Assembly: GCF_007752135.1 (NCBI RefSeq)
Contig: NZ_CP036298.1
Location: 2,480,001 to 2,544,000, forward strand
Reading direction: 5' to 3'
DNA: 64,000 nucleotides
Source: Aureliella helgolandensis
GTDB lineage: Bacteria > Planctomycetota > Planctomycetia > Pirellulales > Pirellulaceae
Below, piece by piece: positions 8,741 through 17,663 of the stretch; position 1 is the stretch's first letter; each line of letters starts with the position of its first letter. The position numbers and the translations under genes are program-made. The notes beneath the pieces were generated by a model. It was not told where the DNA came from. It searched no databases and saw only the letters and a list, made by a program, of their open reading frames with translations.

Positions 8741-10891
8741 CTATTTTGGAACGGGGAGGATGACGGGCGCATTCTCACGGAAGCTGGCTTCGCCGGCATG
8801 CCCGTTGAGTCGATAGCGTACCGTTAATTGCTTGACCTGCCCGGGAGTTGGATCGCCACCGAAACTCGAGTTGTAACTGGAGGACGGCAGGCGAATCAGT
8901 GGCAGATTGCCCGCTTGCTTGCGTAGGATCTGGGTGACGTCCTTGCGCGTTGCACCAGCTCCGTACTCTGCTTTGATGATCTCCAGTTTCACGCCATCCA
9001 GGCCGGCCTGAGTCAACAGCGGGCTGACATCGGTGCCGTCACTGGCTACTTGTGTAGCAATTTGCATCGCTGCCTCCGTCGCATGGGACTTGAGCTCCGA
9101 GTCTTGAAGTGCTTCCAGAGCGAGCTTGAGTCCCTCTGGACTCGGATGAATTTCTAGCACATCCAGGACGAGGTTTTTCTCGGCAGCCTGTTTAGCGATG
9201 CTCATGGCCTTGCGGCACATTTCCACGCGTTGCGATTCCGGCATATCAAATTTGCGGGCCAAGCCGATGTAACCGCGAAGTGCTCGGACTTGGTATTTTT
9301 CGGTCGGCGCGGCTTGTGCAAGGTCCAACAGCACGGGGGCTGCACCGACGCTGTTCCATTTGCCCAGCAAGCGGCTAGCGGTATCCTGCATATTCGCGGA
9401 ATCGCTTTTCGCAGCTGTTGCCAGTGTTTGCAACGCTGTGGGGCCCCCAACTTCGCTGAGTATCTCCAACAACACTGTTTGCTGAGCAGCTTGAGCAGGA
9501 GCTAGAGCCTGAGCTAGTACGGTGGCGCAGGCTTCTCGATCCGGCATGCGGACGCTGGCCGACTTCAGTGCCAATTGGGCGCCCGAGGAGTCTTGCGGAT
9601 GTTGGGGATGGACCACTTGCGAGACGAGTACCGGCAAGTGTTCGAGGGAGATCGTTTCGCCGAGAGCGGTGAGTGCCGCTCCTCGAATCTGCGGATCGGC
9701 ATGCTCTAGTGCGGAGAGCAGATTTGGTACAGCAGCAATACGACGTTGCCCGACCAGCTCGATCAACAATTGATACTGCTTTCCGTCTGAGCTGGTGAGC
9801 AATTTTGCGATGCGATCGTCGATGGCTGGGCTGCTCAGATTGGCCAGTGCTCCCCGGGCTGCTTGGGCGAGATCCGCGTCGGCTTCCAAAGCGGTGTTGA
9901 GTAGTGTTTCCAGGCAGGACACATCGCCGATTCGTCCGAGTGCGCCTAAGGCAACCTCCCTTACTGGTGCCGGCCCTCTCGAGGCTGCTTGCAAGACCGC
10001 CGGAAGCGAAACCGTCTCCGTTCGATCGGCCATCGCAAGGACGATCAAGGCGGCATGTGATGGGATTGCGTCAGCGAGTTCCGAGGCCAGAGCTGCGTCG
10101 ACCGCGGTACCGGGAAACTCCCGGGCGGTGCCCAATGCCAAGTTGAACATGACCTTGTCGTTGGAACGCAATTGCTCGACGAGCAGAGGCAAACCATCTT
10201 GACCGTTGGACAAGATGGCTCCCCGAGTTGCTTCGACAATGCGTTGTTGCGGCACGGCGGCTTGGCGAATTAAGTTGTACAGCTCGACGGCCTGCTCGGT
10301 CTGTCCGGCGTTCCAGAGGCCTTCCGCGCACAGGATGCAGCCCTCTGCAGCGGCAGCCCGTGTCGATTCCGAGTTGTTCGCCAACTGGCTGCGCAGTGCA
10401 TCGATTGCAGTGCTGCCGCCGATCCGCCCTAGGGCCACCGCGGCTGCTGCGACGACTTCACGATCCTCATCGCCCAATCGCTTCGCGAGGGCGTCAGTAG
10501 CGGCGTCGGCTCGACGAACTCCGAGGGAGTTAATCACGCCTACCAATAATTCACCCTCAAGTGTGGCGGCAGCGCGTTGGAGCGCTGCGTCTGATTCCTT
10601 CCCGGGGATGGCTTCGAGCGCGATCCGAGACCATGAGGAAAGCTGGGGATGGGGGAGGAGTTTTTCCAGTTCGGGGACGGCGAGGGGCGAACCTTCAATC
10701 GCCAGTTTCTTGCACGTGATCGCCTTCTCGGCATCCGGGGAGTCCGAGCGAAGGATTTCAAGGAGTTGTTGTTCACGCTGGGAGTCGTGTGGAGGCGCGC
10801 TAACGGCAAGCGACGTCAGGGAGCCTGCAGACAACACGGCCCCAAGGGTAAAGGCAGAGCAGAGCGGCGCGATGAAACGGTAAATTGACAT
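8741..10891 (-). CDS. Secreted HEAT-repeat protein
   Basis: A 716-residue protein with an N-terminal signal peptide (about 1-31, ending near LAVSAPP) followed by many HEAT/armadillo-type helical repeats, seen as recurring 'AAxALGxIG' blocks, for example VVAAAAVALGRIGGSTAIDAL, REVALGALGRIGDVSCLETL and IRGAALTALGETISLEHLPVL. The last 80 residues differ: ARKDVTQILRKQAGNLPLIRL and a beta-rich end with LTVRYRLNGHAGEASFREN. HEAT solenoids are protein-binding scaffolds. It lies 60 bp downstream of the Gfo/Idh/MocA oxidoreductase on the same strand and is probably co-transcribed. Such pairs recur in planctomycetes and are usually linked to polysaccharide or sugar metabolism, but the specific role is unknown. 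Confidence 0.8.
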   Translation of the reverse strand: MSIYRFIAPLCSAFTLGAVLSAGSLTSLAVSAPPHDSQREQQLLEILRSDSPDAEKAITCKKLAIEGSPLAVPELEKLLPHPQLSSWSRIALEAIPGKESDAALQRAAATLEGELLVGVINSLGVRRADAATDALAKRLGDEDREVVAAAAVALGRIGGSTAIDALRSQLANNSESTRAAAAEGCILCAEGLWNAGQTEQAVELYNLIRQAAVPQQRIVEATRGAILSNGQDGLPLLVEQLRSNDKVMFNLALGTAREFPGTAVDAALASELADAIPSHAALIVLAMADRTETVSLPAVLQAASRGPAPVREVALGALGRIGDVSCLETLLNTALEADADLAQAARGALANLSSPAIDDRIAKLLTSSDGKQYQLLIELVGQRRIAAVPNLLSALEHADPQIRGAALTALGETISLEHLPVLVSQVVHPQHPQDSSGAQLALKSASVRMPDREACATVLAQALAPAQAAQQTVLLEILSEVGGPTALQTLATAAKSDSANMQDTASRLLGKWNSVGAAPVLLDLAQAAPTEKYQVRALRGYIGLARKFDMPESQRVEMCRKAMSIAKQAAEKNLVLDVLEIHPSPEGLKLALEALQDSELKSHATEAAMQIATQVASDGTDVSPLLTQAGLDGVKLEIIKAEYGAGATRKDVTQILRKQAGNLPLIRLPSSSYNSSFGGDPTPGQVKQLTVRYRLNGHAGEASFRENAPVILPVPK

Positions 10892-10951
10892 GATGGAGTA
10901 AGTCCGGGAATAGTATTGGTGAAACTAAGCAAACGCAAGCAACTGCTGGAT

Positions 10952-12238
10952 CTAAACTCTCCAGGGTTCCCGCAGTGCTTCGGAACGCAGGCGATTGGCT
11001 TGCTCGTCATCAATGAATTCATGCTTTTGATTGTCGTATTTGACTTGACGCCCAAGGTGCAGGGCGATGTTCGCGGCGTGGCAAGCGATGTGAGCGTTGC
11101 AAGCAGCTTGGGCATTGCCCTTGGGTTGACTGCGGGATTTAACGCAGTCGAGGAAGTCTCGCACATGGAAAGTCGCTGGGTAGCCCCCAATTTCTGCCAC
11201 TGTGCGACCGGCGAGCAGCGCGGGAGAACTGAGAACCAGGCGTCCGCTGTCGCCAGCTTCGACCCAACCAGACTCGCCCTCGAATCGAACCGGGCATGAA
11301 CCGAGCGGAATCCAGCCATCTTCACGGAAGATCAATTCGACACCATCCTCGTAGCGCGCGACGAGCTGGCCATCTTGGGGTGCGTTGTATTCGATCGGGG
11401 GTGCGCAGTCATTAACGGCCCATTGGCAGAGATCAACGCAGTGGGAGCCCCATTCGAGCACACCTCCTCCAACGAGTCCGCCGCCTTTCTCAAAATTGAA
11501 TCCATCGAGTAGCTTGGGGTTGAACGGCCGCCAAGCAGCGGGGCCTAGATACATATTCCAGTCGACGATCTCGGGATCTGGAGCGGCTTCGGCGGGGAGC
11601 CAGCCACTCATCATGGCTTGCATCCCGGCTGGGTGTGCATAGACCTTTTGGAGTTTGCCCAAGCGTCCGGTTCGTGCAAGTTCACAGGCAAAGGCAAAGT
11701 GAGGCAGGTTGCGGCGCTGGGTCCCTGCTTGGAACACCCGCCCAGTGCGTTGCATGGTTTCCGCCAGGATTAGGCTCTGAGAGATGTTCTTGGTGACTGG
11801 CTTCTCACAATACATATCCTTGCCCGCTCTGGCAGCGTTCATCGCTGCAGTCGCATGCCAGTTGGGGCCGGTGGCAATCAACACGGCATCAATGTCACTG
11901 CGGTCCAGTAGTTCGCGGAAGTCACGAAACATGAGGCAATCTTGGTTGCCATATTTTTCGTCGGCCTTTTTCTTGACAGCCACGCGTCGAGCTTCTTTTA
12001 CATCGCAGACTGCAGCGAATTGAACATCAGGTTGCTCCAGGAAGCATCCTAGGTCGTACGTACCTCGGTTGCCAATTCCGATGCCACCCACCACGATGCG
12101 TTCACTTGGCGGTACAGCGCCATCGCGTCCAATGGCGGAACTGGGGATAATCGTTGGTGCTACGAGAGCGGCCGAAGTCGTTGCCAGGGTTGTCTTGAGG
12201 AAACGCCGCCGCGGAAGGCTGGGAAGATTGCTGGACAT
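10952..12238 (-). CDS. Gfo/Idh/MocA-family NAD(P)-dependent oxidoreductase, Tat-exported
   Basis: A 428-residue oxidoreductase probably acting on sugars or inositol-like compounds in the periplasm. The start is a twin-arginine signal (LPRRRFLKTTLATTSAALVAP). The Rossmann fold begins with VVGGIGIGNRG, and the conserved CEKPVTKN motif (Lys-Pro of the Gfo/Idh family) follows at about 145-155. The C-terminal alpha/beta domain contains GGGLVGGGVLEWGSHCVDLCQWA, typical of the planctomycete subfamily. The frame is open far upstream (to 12562), but the ATG at 12238 directly precedes the Tat motif and has AGGA eight bases ahead. It is followed closely by the HEAT-repeat gene and is likely the first gene of that operon. 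Confidence 0.9.
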   Translation of the reverse strand: MSSNLPSLPRRRFLKTTLATTSAALVAPTIIPSSAIGRDGAVPPSERIVVGGIGIGNRGTYDLGCFLEQPDVQFAAVCDVKEARRVAVKKKADEKYGNQDCLMFRDFRELLDRSDIDAVLIATGPNWHATAAMNAARAGKDMYCEKPVTKNISQSLILAETMQRTGRVFQAGTQRRNLPHFAFACELARTGRLGKLQKVYAHPAGMQAMMSGWLPAEAAPDPEIVDWNMYLGPAAWRPFNPKLLDGFNFEKGGGLVGGGVLEWGSHCVDLCQWAVNDCAPPIEYNAPQDGQLVARYEDGVELIFREDGWIPLGSCPVRFEGESGWVEAGDSGRLVLSSPALLAGRTVAEIGGYPATFHVRDFLDCVKSRSQPKGNAQAACNAHIACHAANIALHLGRQVKYDNQKHEFIDDEQANRLRSEALREPWRV

Positions 12239-12605
12239 GCATGAAATCCTGAAGGAGGGAAGCGGGAATCTCGAATTCATTTTCTTCACTCTGGTCCGCG
12301 TCCTGGCTAGGAGGTGCTGGCGGGGAGTGAATTGAATTTGCTGCGAGCCCTGCGGGTAGGAGATTTCACCTAGGCGTAGGGCAACTGCCGATAACACGCC
12401 TGTAGCATACTCTTTTCCGGATCGAATTGCTGTGTAGATTCTGAATTGTCGAAGAATCCTGGGGCTCGGTGAGAGCGGAAATCGACGAAATTTTTTCCGG
12501 CGCGGAACCAACCGGCGGAGGAGAGATAGCGGTAGGCGATCGCCAGCCGAGCGGTCGCCCACCTAGCGGCTTTTTGCACGGAGCTCCGCCACGGCGGGGT
12601 GTTGG
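12239..12605. other. Intergenic region upstream of the oxidoreductase operon
   Basis: A 367-bp stretch between two minus-strand genes. The oxidoreductase frame continues open here but without family-like sequence. A short GC hairpin occurs near 12588-12600, just after the methyltransferase stop, without a U-tract. Promoter elements for the Gfo/HEAT pair should lie here; none is convincing by eye. Confidence 0.4.
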
Positions 12606-13259
12606 TTAGGCTTTCTGGAAAATCGTGGACCGCAGGAAGTGGAGCCGACTGACTTTGTGATGAACTAGCTTGAAACCCTGCCTATGAATTTCAGGGTCTG
12701 GTAGCACGAGTTGTCGCACCTTGAGCCCCGTTTGCCAGCGGAAGAAAAGATGCATCGCCCTCAGCCAAAATTGGGCCCAATGGCGGCTGAGTCCAGATGG
12801 GGGCAGGTTGAAATCGACCAGGTACCATTGGCCGGACTCCGATAGCCACTGCGTCAGCTTGGGAATCAAGATTTGCAGTTCCTGACTACCAAAGCAATCC
12901 AGGAAAAAAGGGGTGACGATCAGGTCGAAATCCCCCTTTCCGAACTGAGCAGCCATCGCGTCTCCCTTAAGCCACTCGGCCCGTTGAGCTTGGCCCGCGG
13001 ATTGCAAACGCTTTTTCTGCAATGCCAGCATCTGGCTGCTGAGATCGATGCTCGTCATGCGTGCTGCCGAGTTCATGCGGGCGAAGGCCTGCAAGAGTCG
13101 TCCATCGCCTTCGCCCAGGAACAGGGCTCGACGTGAATTGCAAAGCTCTGGTAGGAACGCTGTGCGCGCGTTTTGCAATGCTTGGCCAAATCGGAGTCTT
13201 TCGATGCTCTCGTACCAGGGGGCCAAGCGGTCGTAGCCTTTCTCCGCCGCGAGGTTCAT
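12606..13259 (-). CDS. Class I SAM-dependent methyltransferase
   Basis: A 217-residue methyltransferase. Motif I is unusual but recognisable: RALFLGEGDGRLLQAF (about 44-59), followed by an acidic SAM-ribose contact in MTSIDLSSQML and the motif IV block FDLIVTPFFLDCF. The N-terminus GYDRLAPWYESIERLRFG is characteristic of methyltransferases acting on quinone or lipid-like substrates. The ATG (13257-13259) overlaps the TGA of the upstream UbiA-like gene in an ATGA junction, so the two are translationally coupled. That pairing suggests a prenylated substrate, for example a quinone or carotenoid-like compound, but this is inference. The open frame continues upstream through the neighbour and is not part of the protein. 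Confidence 0.8.
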   Translation of the reverse strand: MNLAAEKGYDRLAPWYESIERLRFGQALQNARTAFLPELCNSRRALFLGEGDGRLLQAFARMNSAARMTSIDLSSQMLALQKKRLQSAGQAQRAEWLKGDAMAAQFGKGDFDLIVTPFFLDCFGSQELQILIPKLTQWLSESGQWYLVDFNLPPSGLSRHWAQFWLRAMHLFFRWQTGLKVRQLVLPDPEIHRQGFKLVHHKVSRLHFLRSTIFQKA

Positions 13260-14239
13260 GGTGATGCGAACAATACGATGAGCGGAGTGAGGAGCGCAAA
13301 GTCCGCTAGTTGGCTGGAGCGCATTGCGTTCATCCAGCCGGTGTCCCGACGAATCTGAATCGCCAAAATAGCCAGTGCCATGGCGCTGAGTCCAATGCAT
13401 ACCGCCAATTGTTGCGGCACGATTGCCAGTAGGAACAGAGAGGTTGCTAGAAGGGCTAGAGAAGTCGCGAACAATGGCAAACAGTGCGCCAGTCCGGGGA
13501 ACATTAAGACGGTCGAGGTGCAGCCCTGGGTGGCATCGCTGGGGCGCTGTGCCATGGCAACGCACATGCAATTCAAACTGAACAGTGCAGCCAGCAAGCA
13601 GGTGCTCACGACAAGCCTGGGGCTGAGCTGATTGATACTGGTGGGAAGGCTCGTACCGCACGCAAATACGCAACCGACGATAATCTCTTTGGGAACGCGA
13701 CGCCGGACAGTTCGACTTCCATGAATGGTCCAGTTGTAGGTGAGTACGACCAGCGCTAGCACGCCTCCCGCCAGGATGGTTGGTAGACGTAGGTGGAGCA
13801 GGAGGTTGCAGCCAACAGCGATGAAAATCAGACTCCAGAGAGGCCACAGAACAGCCGACCAGCGATGGGCAAAGCGATGGCGTGGGGAGACGGCCAAGTC
13901 AAAATTCAGCCGGCGACAGTCAAGCAAGCGGTCTGCCATGTAGATGAGCCATACGGAAGCAAACAATGCGATCGTGGTAGGGGCATCGAGGGGAGCGAAG
14001 TGGCTATTGGCGAGAGTCTGTTGGGAGGGCTGGAGCGACGTAAACGAGTTGTGGAATGCAGTCCAAAGGAGCCATTGCCAAGAAATCGCGACCAGCGGTG
14101 CATCCAGGGAGAGCAGGTTGGGGATGGCAACAACGGAGTCCAGCAGACCGGATGTCACTGGCAGGGCAGCAATTCGGCTGCAGGACGCGTCTTGGTGACC
14201 GCTGGAAGCCGTCATTGCGTTGTGAGGGAGAGAAGGCAT
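13256..14239 (-). CDS. Polytopic membrane protein, UbiA-prenyltransferase-like
   Basis: A 327-residue inner-membrane protein with about eight hydrophobic segments. The segment VWLIYMADRLLDCRR has a D-x3-D pair in the position and style of the first Asp-rich motif of UbiA prenyltransferases, and the spacing of helices around it (a following loop with RHRFAHRWSAV, then RRRVPKEIIVG) resembles planctomycete UbiA-like proteins. The second Asp-rich motif is not evident, so enzymatic activity is doubtful. The coupling to a methyltransferase (ATGA overlap at 13256-13259) supports a role in lipid or quinone modification. The start could also be an ATG at 14215; the longer form has no clear ribosome-binding site either. 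Confidence 0.55.
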   Translation of the reverse strand: MPSLPHNAMTASSGHQDASCSRIAALPVTSGLLDSVVAIPNLLSLDAPLVAISWQWLLWTAFHNSFTSLQPSQQTLANSHFAPLDAPTTIALFASVWLIYMADRLLDCRRLNFDLAVSPRHRFAHRWSAVLWPLWSLIFIAVGCNLLLHLRLPTILAGGVLALVVLTYNWTIHGSRTVRRRVPKEIIVGCVFACGTSLPTSINQLSPRLVVSTCLLAALFSLNCMCVAMAQRPSDATQGCTSTVLMFPGLAHCLPLFATSLALLATSLFLLAIVPQQLAVCIGLSAMALAILAIQIRRDTGWMNAMRSSQLADFALLTPLIVLFASP

Positions 14240-14794
14240 GTCATGTCTTGGATCTCTTGGTATTCGTAGAGGGCAAGCACGAATGGTAGGGCGGTTTCTT
14301 GCATTACCTAATGTTTTTCAGGAGCTCTCAGGGTCGGCAGGCTGGAATTTCCTGCGGAACGGTATTTTTGACATCGCACGGAAGGCCCGCAAGGGCACCC
14401 GGATATGCGGGCTGGTCTTCCTCGTGTTTCGCTTGGCCTCCTCTGCGTTATTGCGAGGAATGTTCCTGAGAGGGGCCTCGATTGAGTCCACGACTTCATT
14501 TTGCAGTATTCTTCGCTCTGTGAGAGAGGGCTGAGGCGTGGTGCAGTGCCGCAGCTGAAAGCGCGGGAAGCTGGCGCCGTGCATTGCGAATGTAGGAGGA
14601 GTTTGGTATCAACCGTAGGCAGCCGTCGGGGGGAAGTGCATTGGAGAATTTTGGCAACACACGCTGCCTCTACTGGACGGCGTGGATGCGATGGGGTGCC
14701 ACTTTGCTAGCCAACATTCATTCCATGCACTGGCCTGCCGTTGTTGGGGACGTGGAACCAAGCCGGACTATTCGAACTCAGGAAACCTACGACG
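14240..14794. other. Divergent intergenic region
   Basis: About 555 bp between the minus-strand UbiA-like gene and the plus-strand alcohol dehydrogenase. Several short frames exist (for example 14238-14534) but none has family-like sequence. The last part carries the dehydrogenase ribosome-binding site (CAGGAAACC). No repeat, RNA gene or clear promoter was recognised. Confidence 0.4.
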
Positions 14795-15799
14795 ATGACG
14801 ACAATTCGAGCGTACGCAGCGAAAAAGCCCAAGGGGGAATGGGAGCAATACGAATTCGAGGCAGGGGAGCTTGGCCCGGAGGACGTGGAGATCGAAGTTG
14901 AGTCGTGTGGAATTTGCCACAGCGATCTTTCAATGTTGGACAACGAGTGGCAGATCACTCAGTATCCATTTGTTGGAGGGCATGAGGTCATTGGCCGCGT
15001 CGGTGCGCTGGGGGAGCGGGTCCAGCATCTGAGCCAGGGAGATCGCGTTGGACTAGGGTGGACCAGTCGCAGTTGCATGCACTGCAATCGTTGCATGGCG
15101 GGAGACCACAACCTCTGCCTGGAGGCTCAGGGAACGATTACTCACCAGCAGGGTGGATTCGCGGATCGCGTTCGATGTCACTGGGGATGGGCGAACAAAA
15201 TCCCTTCCGGAGTCGAACTCGCTTCCGCCGGGCCACTGCTATGCGGTGGATTGACCGTGTTCAATCCGCTGATTCAATACGACTTGTCCCCCACTTCACG
15301 CGTGGCAGTGGTGGGCATCGGAGGACTGGGGCACTTGGCGTTGCAATTCCTCAAGGGGTGGGGATGTGAGGTCACGGCCATCTCCCGCAGTCGATCCAAG
15401 GAGGACGAAGCGCGGCAATTGGGAGCGCATGACTACATTGCTACTGGTGAAGCGGGAGCGCTGGAGCAGGCGGTGGGGCGGTTTGATCTGGTCCTGAACA
15501 CCACCGATGCGGAGCTGCCTTGGGACCAATACATCGCCACCTTGGGCCCGCGAGGCAAGCTGCACACGGTGGGAGCAGCACCCCGTATTGAAGCAACGGT
15601 TTTTCCAATGATCATGGGGCAGAAATCGCTCTCGTCGTCGCCGACCGGCAGCATTGCGACCACGCGTACCATGCTTGATTTTGTGGCCCGCCACGACATC
15701 AAACCGATGATCGAGGTTTTTCCCATGTCACAGATCAACGAAGCCTTCGAACTGCTACGAAACGGCTCGCCCCGCTATCGTATCGTGCTGACGCAGTAG
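14795..15799 (+). CDS. Zinc-dependent alcohol dehydrogenase, cinnamyl-alcohol/YahK-like family
   Basis: A 334-residue NAD(P)-dependent medium-chain dehydrogenase reducing aldehydes or oxidising alcohols in the cytoplasm. Catalytic zinc ligands are in ESCGICHSDLS and GGHEVIGRV; the structural zinc site is the four-cysteine cluster CMHCNRCMAGDHNLC. The Rossmann motif VAVVGIGGLGHLALQF has the GxGGLGH signature of the CAD/YahK group. The ATG at 14795 begins the family-like sequence MTTIRAYAAKKPKGEWEQYEF; the frame upstream to 14741 is not family-like. The EamA exporter follows 51 bp downstream on the same strand and may be co-transcribed. The physiological substrate cannot be deduced. Confidence 0.92.
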   Translation: MTTIRAYAAKKPKGEWEQYEFEAGELGPEDVEIEVESCGICHSDLSMLDNEWQITQYPFVGGHEVIGRVGALGERVQHLSQGDRVGLGWTSRSCMHCNRCMAGDHNLCLEAQGTITHQQGGFADRVRCHWGWANKIPSGVELASAGPLLCGGLTVFNPLIQYDLSPTSRVAVVGIGGLGHLALQFLKGWGCEVTAISRSRSKEDEARQLGAHDYIATGEAGALEQAVGRFDLVLNTTDAELPWDQYIATLGPRGKLHTVGAAPRIEATVFPMIMGQKSLSSSPTGSIATTRTMLDFVARHDIKPMIEVFPMSQINEAFELLRNGSPRYRIVLTQ

Positions 15800-15850
15800 A
15801 AAACTCAACCAGCTCCCTCGCTTCCCACACCTTAGAGACGGCCCAACAAC

Positions 15851-16837
15851 GTGACGCGTGCGACTGCCAATTTTCTCCTACTGCTGGCCGGGGCAATTTG
15901 GGGGTTAGGATTTATCGCCCAGCGGACGGTGATGAGCGATATGGGGCCGCTGCTCTTCATTGCGCTTCGCTTTCTGCTGGCGGGTTGCGTCCTATTGCCT
16001 TGGGCGCGACGCGAGCTTAAGGAAGCGGGCGGGAGGCGAGCCAAGGAGGTTGTGCTGCAGGACGGAGAGCAGGGGGCTAGTTCTGCGTTAGGTGGCGCCA
16101 TTACCGGCGCGGCCTGGCGTCAGTTCGTAGTGCTCGGATTCGTTTTCTTTCTAGGGCTCAGTTTTCAGCAGATTGGCCTGCAGTGGACGACGGTCACCAA
16201 TGCCGGTTTCTTAACAGCCCTGTATGTCGTGCTGGTGCCACTAATCCTATTAGTGTTGTTGAGGCAACCTCAGCCGTGGCGAATTTGGCCCGCGGCAGGG
16301 CTGTGCACGCTGGGCGTTTACTGCCTGAGTTTTGGAGCGTTCAGCGCGTGGACGCTAGGAGATTATTTGATCCTGGTGGGGGCGGTCGCATGGGCCGTGC
16401 ATGTCATCTTGGTGGGCCGGTTCGGGCAGCAATCGACCCTGCCCGTAGCGATGACCTGCGTGCAATTTTTTGTCTGTAGTCTGCTGGGGTTCCTCGGCCA
16501 TGCTGTGGCTGCCGGGATGGGCTATGAAGAATGGTTTATTTCGTCCGCAGGATTGCTTCGCGGCTTGCCAGAGATCGTCTACACGGGAGTCTTTTCGGGA
16601 GCGCTGGCGTTCACGTTGCAGTCGATTGGGTTGCGCTATACGAGCGCCAGTGTAGGAGCAATCCTAATGGCCTCGGAAAGTCTCTTCGCGGCATTGCTGG
16701 GAGCACTCCTGTTGGGCGAACGCCTGCAGCCGGTTGGCTATCTTGGCTGTGGGATGATCATGGCAGCCATCGTGTTGGTCGAATTGCGAACTAAAGAATC
16801 GAAGCTTCGACAATGCTCGAGTCTGAGGGAGGGATAG
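15851..16837 (+). CDS. EamA/DMT-family transporter
   Basis: A 328-residue inner-membrane transporter of the drug/metabolite transporter superfamily with about ten transmembrane helices in two EamA halves. The N-terminus LLLLAGAIWGLGFIAQR and the end of the second half (GLRYTSASVGAILMASESLFAALLGALLLGERL) are the standard EamA landmarks. Substrates in this family are usually small metabolites, and export is common. A charged loop of about 30 residues (ARRELKEAGGRR and beyond) separates helices 2 and 3 and is longer than usual. The start is a GTG with no clear Shine-Dalgarno site. Its last 47 bp overlap the convergent DUF4013 gene, so the two 3' ends share sequence. Confidence 0.88.
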   Translation: MTRATANFLLLLAGAIWGLGFIAQRTVMSDMGPLLFIALRFLLAGCVLLPWARRELKEAGGRRAKEVVLQDGEQGASSALGGAITGAAWRQFVVLGFVFFLGLSFQQIGLQWTTVTNAGFLTALYVVLVPLILLVLLRQPQPWRIWPAAGLCTLGVYCLSFGAFSAWTLGDYLILVGAVAWAVHVILVGRFGQQSTLPVAMTCVQFFVCSLLGFLGHAVAAGMGYEEWFISSAGLLRGLPEIVYTGVFSGALAFTLQSIGLRYTSASVGAILMASESLFAALLGALLLGERLQPVGYLGCGMIMAAIVLVELRTKESKLRQCSSLREG

Positions 16838-17546
16838 GCGTGCCTCCGCGAGAAAGGAAGATCTCATACCACTGGGCAAGCATGTGCATGGCACCGGCGA
16901 GCACAATGCCGCAAGCGGGGAAGTAGCCCACGCCGCAGAGGAGCAGCCCTGCGAAGAGAATCGCCATCGAGAGGATACCGAAGATAATGCCGGAGACTAG
17001 GATCTCCCAGAACATCTTGCTGACAAACTCCAACGCCCAGCCGACGTCAAAAGCGGGAAGAAAGTCCTGACAGACCATACTGCGCAGGATGAACGGAATG
17101 GACGCGATACTCAGCACGGTAGAGATGGCCAAAGCGATGGGGATAAAGAATAGTGGGGCAAAAGCAATTCCTGCTTCACCCGCGGCGGCCCCTAGGCCCA
17201 ATGCGCCAAACACGAAAATTCCTGCAAGCGGTAAAGCGAGCAGGATGCTGAACAGGAAGCCTATGGCGAGATGCACTAGATAGGGCCAAATTCCCTTGGA
17301 GATGTAGTCGCCGAGTCGATCGATATCGACGTCCATCGATTCGGATCGTCGGAAGGCTGCATTGCGCTGAATGAGTTCTGTGCCGTATCCGAGAGCTGCG
17401 ATTTGACCAACGAAGATACCGCTAGACAGTGCTGCTAGCGACATCCACACGACATTCATGATCCAGTTCGGAGAGTTAAAAATATAGCGCAGGGCTGCGA
17501 CGGGAGAACTGCTGGTAGGAACACTGGAATTATCCGCGTTGATCAT
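16791..17546 (-). CDS. DUF4013-like membrane protein
   Basis: A 251-residue inner-membrane protein with about five or six hydrophobic segments. Near the N-terminus AALRYIFNSPNWIMNVVWMSLAAL gives the DUF4013-type start (a 'P-W' or 'P-x-W' amphipathic region before the first helix), followed by GYGTELIQRNAAFR and a short acidic segment, then paired helices. Function of the family is not established; members in planctomycetes typically accompany zinc-ribbon membrane proteins, as here. It lies 117 bp downstream of the zinc-ribbon gene on the same strand and probably belongs to its operon. The 3' end overlaps the convergent EamA transporter gene by 47 bp. Confidence 0.72.
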   Translation of the reverse strand: MINADNSSVPTSSSPVAALRYIFNSPNWIMNVVWMSLAALSSGIFVGQIAALGYGTELIQRNAAFRRSESMDVDIDRLGDYISKGIWPYLVHLAIGFLFSILLALPLAGIFVFGALGLGAAAGEAGIAFAPLFFIPIALAISTVLSIASIPFILRSMVCQDFLPAFDVGWALEFVSKMFWEILVSGIIFGILSMAILFAGLLLCGVGYFPACGIVLAGAMHMLAQWYEIFLSRGGTPIPPSDSSIVEASIL

Positions 17547-17663
17547 AGCGACCGGCTGCCTTGCATGGGGTGGACTGAATTCTCAATCGGGCGTTGTCAG
17601 GGCTATTCGGCGGGGAAGTCGTCTTCTTGCCATTTCGGTGGGCTTCAACGCACCAATATTGGC

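Noticed and set aside
11270-11310. Possible tRNA T-loop like word (TCGAATCGAACC)
   Set aside because: Inside the oxidoreductase coding region and no acceptor or anticodon stem can be built around it.
12606-13847. Possible longer methyltransferase beginning at 13847
   Set aside because: The extra N-terminal sequence is out-of-frame shadow of the UbiA-like gene; the ATG at 13259 with ATGA overlap is a better start.
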